A DNA stretch of 46,473 nt, taken from positions 1-46,473 of the forward strand of contig NZ_POTW01000053.1 in NCBI RefSeq assembly GCF_003236295.1, in the 5' to 3' direction. The notes beneath the pieces were generated by a model. The model was given only the letters and a program-made list of their open reading frames with translations, had not been told where the DNA came from and did no database searches. The DNA comes from Jiangella anatolica (GTDB lineage Bacteria > Actinomycetota > Actinomycetes > Jiangellales > Jiangellaceae). Positions 31,664 through 39,660 of the stretch are shown here, piece by piece. Numbering within the stretch: position 1 is the stretch's first letter; each line of letters begins with the position of its first letter. Made by a program: the position numbers and the translations under genes.

Positions 31664-31972
31664 CCGCAGCACCGCCGCCGTGCCCGCGGCGGCCAGCACC
31701 ACGACGACGAACGGGGCCCGCCGCCAGGCCAGCACCGCGCCGACAGCGACACCGGCCGGCCGCGCGACGCTGTCGAACTCGCCGCCGTCCAGCAGCGTCG
31801 TCGTCGCGACCAGCGCGGCCAGCAGCACGACCGTCGCCACGCCGAGCAGCCACTCCGCCCGGGGCGGCAGCGTCATCCGGTCGCGCAGCGCCGGGCCGGC
31901 GTAGCGGAACGCGAACGTGCCCGCCCCCAGCACGAGCACGGCCAGGACCAGCGCGGGCGTCGACATCGTCAT
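31646..31972 (-). CDS. azlD: AzlD branched-chain amino acid exporter small subunit
   Basis: 108 residues, four hydrophobic segments: LVLAVLVLGAGTFAFRYAGPALR, LLGVATVVLLAALVATTTLL, ARPAGVAVGAVLAWRRAPF and FVVVVLAAAGTAAVLRLLGV. With AzlC it forms the LIV-E family pump. It starts by ATGA overlap with azlC. Its last 18 bases overlap the convergent TrmH-like gene. Confidence 0.9.
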   Translation of the reverse strand: MTMSTPALVLAVLVLGAGTFAFRYAGPALRDRMTLPPRAEWLLGVATVVLLAALVATTTLLDGGEFDSVARPAGVAVGAVLAWRRAPFVVVVLAAAGTAAVLRLLGVP

Positions 31973-32685
31973 GCGGGCACCTCCGCTCGCGGCCGGGCCA
32001 GCGCGACGACGACGCCGGCCAGCGCCAGCAGCACCGGGAGCCCCGCCTGCAGGAACGGCGCCGTCGCCAGCGCGATCGCCACGCCGGTGGCCGCCGCGAG
32101 CGCCGTCGTCCGGTCCCGCAGCGCCGGCAGCACCAGCGCCAGCAGGACGGCCGGGAACGCGGCGTCCAGCCCGAGCGCGGCCGGGTCGCCGACGACCGTC
32201 CCGATCGACGCGCCGGCCAGCACGCCGAGGTTCCAGCACCCGAACAGCAGCACGCCGCAGCCCCAGTAGGCGGCTCGGCGGCGCGCCGGGTCGGGCTGGG
32301 CCAGCGCGAACGCGACCGACTCGTCGACCATGACGTGGCTGCCGGCCAGGCGCCGCCAGCCGCGGCCGAGCAGGTCGCCGACGGTGAAGCCGAACACGAC
32401 GTGCCGGACGTTCACCAGCAGCCCGGCCAGCACCGCGGCGACCGGGTTCCCGCCGGAGGCGATCAGGCCGACGAAGACGAACTGCGCCGCGCCGGCGAAC
32501 ACCACCACCGACAGCAGCGTCGGCAGCCAGAGCGGCAGCCCCTCGCCGACCGCGATCGCGCCGAACGACAGGCCCACGACCGCGTCGGCGAGGCACACCA
32601 GCCCGATGTCGCGCGCCAGCTCGCGGTCGGCGCGTAGTGTTCGGTAGATCGAACGCATGGCCATTACACTGGACCATACGCGCAT
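31969..32685 (-). CDS. azlC: AzlC branched-chain amino acid exporter large subunit
   Basis: Up to 238 residues; the start may be the internal MAMRSIYR at 32664 or MRSIYR, as homologues begin near there and the region upstream is shared with the regulator's operator. Core: VCLADAVVGLSFGAIAVGEGLP, VFAGAAQFVFVGLIASGG, GLLVNVRHVVFGF, WGCGVLLFGCWNLGVLAGA. Exports branched-chain amino acids in concert with AzlD. Divergent from an XRE-cupin gene whose operator lies just upstream. Confidence 0.9.
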   Translation of the reverse strand: MRVWSSVMAMRSIYRTLRADRELARDIGLVCLADAVVGLSFGAIAVGEGLPLWLPTLLSVVVFAGAAQFVFVGLIASGGNPVAAVLAGLLVNVRHVVFGFTVGDLLGRGWRRLAGSHVMVDESVAFALAQPDPARRRAAYWGCGVLLFGCWNLGVLAGASIGTVVGDPAALGLDAAFPAVLLALVLPALRDRTTALAAATGVAIALATAPFLQAGLPVLLALAGVVVALARPRAEVPA

Positions 32686-32703
32686 CGTTCGTCAAGACGA
32701 ACG
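32686..32703. promoter_or_regulatory. Palindromic operator CGTTCGTC-AA-GACGAACG
   Basis: Perfect 8-bp arms (32686-32693 and 32696-32703) with a two-base centre, between the divergent azlC and XRE-cupin genes. GAACGACCGA recurs at 32719-32728 as a further half-site. Likely bound by the XRE-cupin protein to control both directions. Confidence 0.65.
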
Positions 32704-32727
32704 ACCGACCGATGGAGCGAACGACCG

Positions 32728-33288
32728 ATGAGCCAGTCCCCCGGCGCCCCGCTCGCCGTCATCGCCGCGTCCCTGCAGCGCGAACGGCGCCGCACCGGGC
32801 TGTCGCTGGCCGAGGTGGCCCGCCGCGCGGGCATCGCCAAGTCGACGCTGTCGCAGCTGGAGTCCGGCGCCGGCAACCCCAGCGTGGAGACGCTGTGGGC
32901 GCTGAGCGTCACGCTCGACGTGCCGTTCGCGCAGCTCTTCGAGCCGAACCGGCCGCGGGTGCGGGTGGTCCGCAAGGGCGAGGGCCCGGCGGTGGCGTCC
33001 GAGCGCGCCGACTACGTCGCCACCGTCCTGTCCCCGAGCCCGCCGAACGCGCGCCGCGACGTGTACCTCGTCACCGCACAGCCGGGCGAGGAGCGCGCGT
33101 CCGACCCGCACATGCCCGGTGTCGTCGAGCACGTGGTGCTCAGCACCGGCCGAGCGCTGGTCGGGCCGGCCGACGACCCGGTCGAGCTGGCGCCCGGCGA
33201 CTACATCGCCTACCCCGGCGACCTGCCGCACACGTTCCGGGCGCTGGAGCCGGACACGATGGCGGTGCTGGTGTCCGAGCACGTCTGA
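32728..33288 (+). CDS. XRE-family regulator with cupin domain
   Basis: 186 residues. N-terminal HTH at ~10-65 (LQRERRRTGLSLAEVARRAGIAKSTLSQLESGAGNPSVETLW), C-terminal cupin from ~105 (SDPHMPGVVEHVVLSTGRALVGP, ELAPGDYIAYPGDLPHTFRAL). The cupin binds a small ligand or metal that decides DNA binding. Such regulators are common beside azlCD and probably sense an amino acid. Leaves 71 bp with a palindrome to azlC; AzlCD is the clear target. Confidence 0.93.
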   Translation: MSQSPGAPLAVIAASLQRERRRTGLSLAEVARRAGIAKSTLSQLESGAGNPSVETLWALSVTLDVPFAQLFEPNRPRVRVVRKGEGPAVASERADYVATVLSPSPPNARRDVYLVTAQPGEERASDPHMPGVVEHVVLSTGRALVGPADDPVELAPGDYIAYPGDLPHTFRALEPDTMAVLVSEHV

Positions 33289-33306
33289 GATCTTCCTCCG
33301 CCGGGG

Positions 33307-33335
33307 TGTCGATTCCGGCGGCGGCCGCGTGTCGA
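33307..33335 (+). promoter_or_regulatory. ECF42-type promoter TGTCGA-N17-TGTCGA
   Basis: TGTCGA at 33307-33312 and again at 33330-33335, exactly 17 bases apart, 34 bases before the YciI-like start. TGTCGA at -35 with a CGA-containing -10 is what I remember for ECF42 sigma factors, and one is encoded two genes down, so it would drive its own operon. Confidence 0.7.
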
Positions 33336-33369
33336 GGTATCGAGGTACCCGACCACGAGAGGAGTCACC

Positions 33370-33726
33370 ATGGCTCAGTACGCGATTCTGATCTTCGAGC
33401 GCGAGGCCGAGGGCGGCCAGGCGCCGGAGCTGCCGCCGGAGGTCCTGGAGGCGCACGGCGCGCTGCCCGGACGCATCCGCGAGCACGGCGGCAAGGAGCT
33501 CGGCGGCATCGCGCTGGAGCCCAGCGCGACCGCCACGTCCATCCGCGGCGACCTGGTCACCGACGGCCCGTTCATCGAGACGAAGGAGGCGCTGGCCGGC
33601 GTCTTCGTCATCGAGGCGCGCGACCTGGACCACGCGATCGAGCTGGCGCGGATGACGCCGATCGTCAGCGGCGGCGTGGAGGTCCGGCCGCTGCTCGGGC
33701 TCGACTTCTCCGGGCTGACGTCCTGA
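33370..33726 (+). CDS. YciI-like (DGPF-domain) protein
   Basis: 118 residues, ATG after AGGAG. Ferredoxin-like YCII fold ending in the signature TDGPFIETKEALAGVFVIEARDLDHAIELAR, and a C-terminal GGVEVRPL. DGPF proteins are always partnered with ECF41/42-type sigma factors and may sense something or be the target enzyme; their reaction is unknown. The following sigma gene overlaps its stop. Confidence 0.93.
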   Translation: MAQYAILIFEREAEGGQAPELPPEVLEAHGALPGRIREHGGKELGGIALEPSATATSIRGDLVTDGPFIETKEALAGVFVIEARDLDHAIELARMTPIVSGGVEVRPLLGLDFSGLTS

Positions 33727-34973
33727 CCGTCGAGTCCGCGGTCGCCGACGCGCACCGCCGCGAGTGGGCCTTCGTGCTCGCCGCGACGGTGCGCGTCACC
33801 CGCGACCTCGACGCCGCCGAGGAGGCCGTCCAGGACGCCTATGTCCAGGCGCTGACCCGGTGGGGCCGCGACGGGGTCCCGGCCAAGCCCGGCGCCTGGC
33901 TGACGACGGTGGCCCGGCGGTCCGCGCTGAACAACCTGCGGCGGCAGCGCACGCTGCGCGAGAAGCTGCCGCTGCTGATCGTCGACGCCGCCGAGCCGGC
34001 CGCGGCCGTCGAGACGCTGGCGCTGCGCGACGACGCGCCGATCTCCGACGACCGGCTGCGGCTGATCTGCACCTGCTGCCACCCGGCGCTGTCGCGGGAG
34101 GCGCAGGTCGCACTCACGCTGCGGCTGGTCTGCGGCGTCAGCACCCCCGACATCGCGCACGCGTTCCTCGTCGCCGAGCCGACGATGGCGGCCCGGATCA
34201 CCCGGGCGAAGAAGAAGATCGCGTCCGCGCGCATCCCGTACGCCGTGCCGGCCGCCGCCGAGCTGCCGGCCCGCGTCGACGCCGTGCTGATGGTCGTGCA
34301 CCTGCTCTACGCCACCGGGCACACCGCGCACTCCGGCGAGAACCTCGTCCGCGACGAGCTGACCGGCCGCGCCCTCGACCTCGCCCGGCTACTGCCGGCG
34401 CTGCTGCCGTCGGAGCCGGAGACCGACGGGCTGCTGGCCCTGCTGCTGGTGCACCAGGCCCGCCGGGCGACCCGCACCGACGCCGACGGGCGGCTGCTGC
34501 GGCTGGAGGAGCAGGACCGGTCCCGCTGGGACCCAGGGCTGATCGCCGAGGCGGACCGGCTGGTCGTCGGGGCGCTGCGGGCCGGGCCGCCCGGGCGGTT
34601 CACGCTGCAGGCCGCGATCGCCGCGCTGCACGCCCAGGCGCCCAGCTACGCCGAGACCGACTGGCCACAGATCCTCACCCTCTACGACGAGCTGCTGCGC
34701 CGCTGGCCGTCGCCGGTCGTCGCGCTGAACCGGGCCGTCGCCGTCGCGATGGTGGACGGTCCGGCGGCGGCGCTGGCCGAGGTCGTCGCGCTGGAGGCGG
34801 ACGGGCGGCTGGCCGGCTACCGCTACCTGCCGGCCACCAAGGCCGACCTGCTGTCCCGCCTCGGCCGGCACGCCGAGGCCGCCGACGCCTATCGGGCGGC
34901 GCTGGCCCTGAGCGACAACGCCGCCGAGCAGGAGTTCCTGCAGGACCGGCTCAGCCGTACGCTGCCATCGTGA
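33723..34973 (+). CDS. ECF42-type sigma factor with C-terminal domain
   Basis: 416 residues if started at CTG 33723, which overlaps the YciI stop as CTGA. No ATG, GTG or TTG is present near the place where homologues begin; the first GTG (33774) would cut the sigma2 domain. Sigma2: AFVLAATVRVTRDLDAAEEAVQDAYVQALTRWG. Sigma4: PALSREAQVALTLRLVCGVSTPDIAHAFLVAEPTMAARITRAKKKI. The long C-terminal part (residues ~190-416) ends in TPR-like helices, which ECF42 needs for activity. It pairs with the DGPF gene and the promoter at 33307. Confidence 0.85.
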   Translation: MTVESAVADAHRREWAFVLAATVRVTRDLDAAEEAVQDAYVQALTRWGRDGVPAKPGAWLTTVARRSALNNLRRQRTLREKLPLLIVDAAEPAAAVETLALRDDAPISDDRLRLICTCCHPALSREAQVALTLRLVCGVSTPDIAHAFLVAEPTMAARITRAKKKIASARIPYAVPAAAELPARVDAVLMVVHLLYATGHTAHSGENLVRDELTGRALDLARLLPALLPSEPETDGLLALLLVHQARRATRTDADGRLLRLEEQDRSRWDPGLIAEADRLVVGALRAGPPGRFTLQAAIAALHAQAPSYAETDWPQILTLYDELLRRWPSPVVALNRAVAVAMVDGPAAALAEVVALEADGRLAGYRYLPATKADLLSRLGRHAEAADAYRAALALSDNAAEQEFLQDRLSRTLPS

Positions 34974-35419
34974 CCCGCGCAGCCAGCTTCGTGGTGCTCC
35001 TCGCGGTCGCGGCCTGCGGCCCGGACAAGGATCTCGAGGGTGGCGCGGACGGGTCGGTCGACGGCCCGGTGCTCACCTCCGGCCCGGCCGACGGCGACGA
35101 GGGCCATGACGCCCTGGTGTTCGGCACGGTGGCGCTGGACGGCGACTGCCTGCTGCTCGAGAACGAGGGCGGGCGCCATCTGGTGATCTGGCCGCACGGC
35201 ACCGGCTGGCAGGCCGACCCGCCGGCCGTCGTGCTCTCCGGCGGCGACATCGTCGAGATCGGCGGCTCCGTGACGGGCGGGGGCGGCTACTCCACCGGCG
35301 TCGCCGACGGGTTTCCGTCCGGCTTCGGCGATGCGGTCGACGACGCCCTCTCGGCCTGCGAGGGCCTGGCCGGCGAGGTCGCCGTCTTCAATCCCGGCAG
35401 CACGGTCGAGGCGCGCTGA
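34970..35419 (+). CDS. ECF-operon lipoprotein with a small beta-rich domain
   Basis: 149 residues, GTG start overlapping the sigma stop. Signal peptide VTRAASFVVLLAVAAC with lipobox Val-Ala-Ala-Cys; the rest is outside the membrane. A small domain includes CLLLENEGGRHLVIWPHGTGWQ and LSGGDIVEIGGSVTG, similar in order and words (Leu-x-x-x-x-Gly-x-His, Trp-Pro-x-Gly, Gly-Asp-x-Ile-Glu-x-Gly-Gly) to the protein at 10752-11318 that follows another ECF gene. Possibly a new exported family tied to ECF factors; function unknown. Confidence 0.7.
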   Translation: MTRAASFVVLLAVAACGPDKDLEGGADGSVDGPVLTSGPADGDEGHDALVFGTVALDGDCLLLENEGGRHLVIWPHGTGWQADPPAVVLSGGDIVEIGGSVTGGGGYSTGVADGFPSGFGDAVDDALSACEGLAGEVAVFNPGSTVEAR

Positions 35420-35425
35420 CCAGCC

Positions 35426-36217
35426 TCAGCTCGCCCAGTGCGGCGGGCGGTCCAGCCCGGCCGGCAGCCGGGTCGACGCGTCGCCGACGGCGGCGTTGAC
35501 CTGCGGCTGGGTGAGGAACAGCGCCGTCGACAGGTCGGCGCCGCGCAGGTCGGCCGCGCGCAGGTCCGCGCCGATGAGGTCGGCGCGGTCGAGCCTCCTG
35601 CCGCGCAGGTCGGCGCCGATGAGGTAGGCGCCCTGCAGGTTCGCGCCGGTGAGGTCGCCGCGCGGCTTCTTGCCGATCAGGTCGGCGCCGCGCAGGTCGC
35701 GGGCCGGCGTGCCGGCGCGGGCGAGCCGGGACGCCTCCTGCAGCAGGACGTGCGCGTCCCCGCGGAGACCGACGACGTCGATCTCGGCGAGCGATGCCGC
35801 GGGCGCCGCGGCCAGCTCCGTCACCCGGCTGACCTGCTCGTCCAGCGCCGGGCGCAGGGCCGCGGCGGCGGCGATGCCCCGCGCCGCGTCGAGGTGCCAG
35901 AGCAGCTCGTGCAGCGGCCGCAGGACCGCGAACGCGGCCAGCAGCTCGTCCCGCGGCTGCGACGACGCCCCGCCGAAGGTCACCTGGACGGTCTGCTGAC
36001 CGGCGCCGAAGCAGTCGTACACGGTGCAGCCGGGGAAGCCGCGCTCGCGCAGGTGCGCGTGGATGCCACAGCGGTGGTCGTCGCGCAGGTTGGGGCACGG
36101 CTGCCCGGCCGGCTTGTCGATGGCGAAGTCGGCCGAGCGGGTCAGCGCCGGTCCGACGCAGCACAACCCGGCGCAGCGGGCGCAGTCGGCACGTAGCTCG
36201 AGCACGCCCGCCAGCAT
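35426..36217 (-). CDS. Pentapeptide-repeat protein with N-terminal Cys cluster
   Basis: 263 residues from MLAGVLELRADC; longer frames add unlikely residues. N-terminal half: CARCAGLCCVG, then CPNLRDDHRCGIHAHLRERGFPGCTVYDCFG, a set of Cys/His typical of YkgJ-type zinc/iron-chelating proteins. C-terminal half (from ~165): ARDLRGADLIGKKPRGDLTGANLQGAYLIGADLRGRRLDRADL, a run of A(D/N)LxG pentapeptides that fold into a right-handed beta helix. Roles of both parts here are unknown. The stop is 6 bp from the convergent lipoprotein stop. Confidence 0.88.
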   Translation of the reverse strand: MLAGVLELRADCARCAGLCCVGPALTRSADFAIDKPAGQPCPNLRDDHRCGIHAHLRERGFPGCTVYDCFGAGQQTVQVTFGGASSQPRDELLAAFAVLRPLHELLWHLDAARGIAAAAALRPALDEQVSRVTELAAAPAASLAEIDVVGLRGDAHVLLQEASRLARAGTPARDLRGADLIGKKPRGDLTGANLQGAYLIGADLRGRRLDRADLIGADLRAADLRGADLSTALFLTQPQVNAAVGDASTRLPAGLDRPPHWAS

Positions 36218-36224
36218 ATGAGCC

Positions 36225-36881
36225 TCAGGCCGGCACGAACCCCACGTGGACGGCCTTCTCGCCGGCGGTGAACCCGGTGCACCGATAGCCCGGCACGCCC
36301 ACGCCGTCGTCGAACAGCCGCTCGCCACCGCCAAGGAGGATCGGCGAGATGGCGATCTCCAGCTCGTCGATCAGCCCGGCCCGCAGGTACTGCCGGATCG
36401 TCGCCGCGCCGCCCGCGACCAGCACGTCCTGGCCGCCGGCCGCGGCGAACGCCTGGTCGCGGGCCGCCTCGATGCCGTCGGTGACGAAGTGGAACGTCGT
36501 GCCGCCCTCCATCTCGACCGGCGGGCGCTCGTGGTGCGTCAGCACGAACACGTGGTGGTGGTACGGCGGGTTCGGGCCCCACCAGCCGGTCCAGCTCTCG
36601 TCCGGCCAGGAGCCGCGGACCGGGCCGAACATGTTGCGGCCCATGATCGTGGCGCCGATGTTGCGCCAGTTGCGCTGGACGTACTCGTCGTCGACGCTGA
36701 CGGGCGCGGCGGCGGTGGGGTCGGCGGCGCCGAAGGTCGGGGTGACGACCGCCCAGTCGTGGAGGTCCTCGCCGCCGATGCCGAGCGGGTTCTCGACGCT
36801 CTGGTCAGGTCCGGCGCCGTAGCCGTCGACGGACACGGAGAACATGTGGACGCGGAGCTTCTGTGTGTTGGTCATGTCCAT
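36225..36881 (-). CDS. DHFR/RibD C-terminal-domain reductase
   Basis: 218 residues, single RibD_C domain: KLRVHMFSVSVDGYGAGPDQS, IGATIMGRNMFGP, PPYHHHVFVLTHHERPP, DVLVAGGAATIRQYLRAGLIDELEIAISPILLGGGERLFDD. It is an NADPH-dependent reductase of unknown substrate; not true dihydrofolate reductase, nor RibG without the deaminase domain. Follows Ku by 29 bp on the same strand. Confidence 0.93.
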   Translation of the reverse strand: MDMTNTQKLRVHMFSVSVDGYGAGPDQSVENPLGIGGEDLHDWAVVTPTFGAADPTAAAPVSVDDEYVQRNWRNIGATIMGRNMFGPVRGSWPDESWTGWWGPNPPYHHHVFVLTHHERPPVEMEGGTTFHFVTDGIEAARDQAFAAAGGQDVLVAGGAATIRQYLRAGLIDELEIAISPILLGGGERLFDDGVGVPGYRCTGFTAGEKAVHVGFVPA

Positions 36882-36910
36882 AGGTCGGAGTCGGGGACGG
36901 GACTTCTACA

Positions 36911-37819
36911 TCATGCCGCCGACTTCTTCCGCGTGGACGATTTCTTCGCCGCCGCCGTCTTCTTCGCCGCCGTCTTCTTCCTGGCCGGCGCCTTCTTCCT
37001 GGCCGCGGTCTTCTTCGCCGGGGCCTTCTTGGCGGGGCGCTTCTTCTTCGCCGCGGCGACGCTCTCCTGCAGCGCCGTGAGCAGGTCGGTCGCGCCGGTG
37101 GCGGTGGCCGGGGCGCTCTCCGTCACGACCTCCTTGCCCTCGCGCTTGGCGTCGACGAGCTCCTCGACCCGCTCGGTGTACGTGTCGTGGTACCGCTCGG
37201 GCTTCCAGGGCTCGGTCATCGCCTCGATGAGGTCGACGGCCATGCCCAGCTGCTTGCCCTTCGACGACGCCTTCGGCAGGTCGCCGAGTTCCTTGACCGG
37301 GTCGCGGATCTCGTCGGCGAAGTACATCGTCTCCAGCACGAGCACCGGACCGGACGCCCGGACGCAGGCCAGGTACTCCTTGCCGCGCATGACGAACGTC
37401 GCGACGGCGGCGCGGCCGGTCTGGTCCAGGGCCGTGCGCAGCAGCGCGTACGACGAGGCGGTGTCGTCGTCGCTCGGACCCAGATAGTAGCTGCGCTGGA
37501 AGTGGATCGGGTCGATCTCGGCCAGCTCGACGAACTGCTCGATGTCCAGCGACCGGGACCGGCCCGGCGCGATCTCCTCCAGCTCGTCCCGCTCGACGAT
37601 GACGTAGTCGCCGCCGCCGACGTCGTGGCCCTTCACGATGTCGTCGTAGTCGACCTCGTCGCCGGTGCGCTCGTTGACGCGCTTGTACCGGATCCGGTCC
37701 GACGTGCCCCGCTCGAACTGGTGGAAGTCGACCTCGTGCTCCTGCGTCGCCGAGTACAGGCGCACCGGGATCGACACCAGCCCGAAGCTGAGGAAGCCAC
37801 TCCAGATCGACCGTGCCAT
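36911..37819 (-). CDS. ku: Ku, DNA end-binding protein of non-homologous end joining
   Basis: 302 residues from MARSIWSGFLSFGLVSIPVRLYSAT; a longer frame to 37852 is unlikely. This is the bacterial Ku core, a ring-forming homodimer that threads onto broken DNA and recruits LigD. Residues ~1-250 carry the beta barrel and dimerisation arms; ~250-302 is a lysine/alanine tail (AKKKRPAKKAPAKKTAARKK), as in mycobacterial Ku, which binds DNA. No ligD gene is in the window. Ends 29 bp before the reductase; divergent from a flavodoxin-like gene. Confidence 0.96.
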   Translation of the reverse strand: MARSIWSGFLSFGLVSIPVRLYSATQEHEVDFHQFERGTSDRIRYKRVNERTGDEVDYDDIVKGHDVGGGDYVIVERDELEEIAPGRSRSLDIEQFVELAEIDPIHFQRSYYLGPSDDDTASSYALLRTALDQTGRAAVATFVMRGKEYLACVRASGPVLVLETMYFADEIRDPVKELGDLPKASSKGKQLGMAVDLIEAMTEPWKPERYHDTYTERVEELVDAKREGKEVVTESAPATATGATDLLTALQESVAAAKKKRPAKKAPAKKTAARKKAPARKKTAAKKTAAAKKSSTRKKSAA

Positions 37820-37878
37820 GCCCCGCCCGTACCCGGGCCGGACGCATGACATGCACGGCCACCGGGTAGCGGGCAGGC

Positions 37879-38484
37879 ATGCGAGCCGTCTTCCTCAACT
37901 GCACGCTCAAGCCGTCGCCGCAGCCATCCAACACCGGCGCCCTGGCCGGCGTCGTCGCGGGCGCGCTGCGCGAGGGCGGCGTCGACGTCTCCGACTTCCG
38001 GCTGGCCGACCTGAAGGTCCCGCCCGGCGTCCAGACCGATCTCGGCGACGGCGACGACTGGCCGCGGGTGCACGAGGCGATCCTCGCCGCCGAGATCCTC
38101 GTGCTGGCCAGCCCCACGTGGGTCGGCCGGCCGTCGTCGCTGGCGCAGCGGGCGCTGGAGCGGATGGACGCGATGATCTCCGAGACCGCCGCCGACGGCC
38201 GGCCGGTCGCGTTCGACAAGGTCGCGGGCGTCGTCGTCACCGGCAACGAGGACGGCGCGCACCACGTCATCTCCGAGCTGTGTGGCGGCATGGTCGACAT
38301 CGGGTTCACCATCCCGGCGCAGGCCTGGACCTACTGGCACCTCGGCCCCGGTCCCGGGCCGGACTACCTGGACGAGACCAAGGGGCACGACTGGGCGCAC
38401 TCCACCGGCCGGACGATGGCGGCGAACCTGCTCGCGACCGCCCGCGCGCTCGCCGCGACGCCGCTGCCGAGGCCGGCCGGCTAG
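37879..38484 (+). CDS. NAD(P)H-dependent FMN-reductase/flavodoxin-like protein
   Basis: 201 residues, flavodoxin-like fold: FLNCTLKPSPQPSNTGAL (phosphate-binding loop), ILVLASPTWVGRPSSLAQRALERMD (flavin-binding Ser-Pro-x-Trp loop) and GVVVTGNEDGAHHVISEL. It probably uses FMN to reduce quinones or other electrophiles. Divergent from Ku with 59 bp between. Its TAG shares a CTAG with the convergent epoxide hydrolase stop. Confidence 0.9.
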   Translation: MRAVFLNCTLKPSPQPSNTGALAGVVAGALREGGVDVSDFRLADLKVPPGVQTDLGDGDDWPRVHEAILAAEILVLASPTWVGRPSSLAQRALERMDAMISETAADGRPVAFDKVAGVVVTGNEDGAHHVISELCGGMVDIGFTIPAQAWTYWHLGPGPGPDYLDETKGHDWAHSTGRTMAANLLATARALAATPLPRPAG

Positions 38485-39641
38485 ACCGCCGTCCGGAACG
38501 GGCGGAAGAACTCGCGCAGCTCCTGCGCGTACAGCTCCGGCTGCTCGAACGCCGCGAAGTGGCCGCCGCGGTCCGGCTCGGTGGCCCGGACGAGGTTCGT
38601 GGTGCGCTCCAGCCAGGCCCGCGGCGGCCGCACGACGTCGCCGCGGAAGATGGCGAACCCGGAGGGCACCTCGACCCGCCGGGTCAGCTGCGCGGGCGGG
38701 ATCGCGGCGTTGGCCTGGTACATGCGCATCGTCGCGCCGATGGTCCCGGTCAGCCAGTAGATCGTCACGTTGGTGAGGATCTCGTCCTTGCTGAACGCCT
38801 TCTCGACGTCGCCGTCGCAGTCGCTCCAGGCCTGCAGCTTCTCGACGATCCAGGCCGCCAGGCCGGCCGGCGAGTCGGTCAGGCCGGCGGCGAGGGTCTG
38901 CGGCTTGGTGCGCTGGATCGCGGCGTACCCGCCCTCTGTCGCGCCCCAGGACTGCACCTCCCGCATCCAGTCGCGCTCCTCCTGGGTCAGCTCGGCCGGG
39001 TCGCCGGTGAACAGCGGCAGGCCGGCGTCGGTCCGGTGCGCGGCGACGACCCGGTCCGGGTGGTCCAGGGCGAGGTAGCGGGTGACGTGGCTGCCCAGGT
39101 CGCCGCCGGCGGCGCCGAACCGCTCGTACCCGAGCCTGCTCATCAGCCGCGCCCACAGCCCGGCGGCCGCGATGCTGTTCAGCGGTCCGGCCGGGCGGTC
39201 GGACCAGCCGAAGCCGGGCAGGTCCGGCACCACCACGTCGAACGCGTCGGCCGGGTCGGCGCCATGCGCGGCCGGGTCGGTGAGCAGCGAGATCACCTTC
39301 GTGTAGCGCCAGAACGAGTCCGGCCAGCCGTGCGTGAGCACCAGCGGCAGCACCGGCCCGGCCGGCGCGACGGCGCGCGCGTGCACGTAGTGGATGCCCA
39401 GGCCGTCGATGGATGTCCGGAACCGGGGCAGCCGGTTCAGCGCCTCCTCCTGCGCCGGCCAGTCGAACCCGTCGGCCCAGTACTCGACCAGTTCGCGCAG
39501 GTACCCGACGTCGGTGCCCAGTGACCAGCCCCCGTCCTCCGGCGCGTCGGGCCAGCGGGTGGCCCGCAGCCGGGCCCGCAGGTCGTCGAGCTCGGCGGCG
39601 GTGGCGCGAGGTGCGAACGGTTGCGGCTGATCGATGGTCAT
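38481..39641 (-). CDS. Epoxide hydrolase (EHN domain, alpha/beta hydrolase)
   Basis: 386 residues. Residues ~1-110 are an epoxide-hydrolase N-terminal (EHN) domain (LRARLRATRWPDAPEDGGWSLG, WADGFDWPAQEEALN). The catalytic domain has THGWPDSFWRY (HGWP oxyanion), the nucleophile segment FGAAGGDLGSHVTRYLA with Asp, and a closing His in RGGHFAAFEQPE. It opens epoxides with water; the physiological substrate is unknown. Confidence 0.93.
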   Translation of the reverse strand: MTIDQPQPFAPRATAAELDDLRARLRATRWPDAPEDGGWSLGTDVGYLRELVEYWADGFDWPAQEEALNRLPRFRTSIDGLGIHYVHARAVAPAGPVLPLVLTHGWPDSFWRYTKVISLLTDPAAHGADPADAFDVVVPDLPGFGWSDRPAGPLNSIAAAGLWARLMSRLGYERFGAAGGDLGSHVTRYLALDHPDRVVAAHRTDAGLPLFTGDPAELTQEERDWMREVQSWGATEGGYAAIQRTKPQTLAAGLTDSPAGLAAWIVEKLQAWSDCDGDVEKAFSKDEILTNVTIYWLTGTIGATMRMYQANAAIPPAQLTRRVEVPSGFAIFRGDVVRPPRAWLERTTNLVRATEPDRGGHFAAFEQPELYAQELREFFRPFRTAV

Positions 39642-39660
39642 GGCAACCAGCCTAGGAGGG

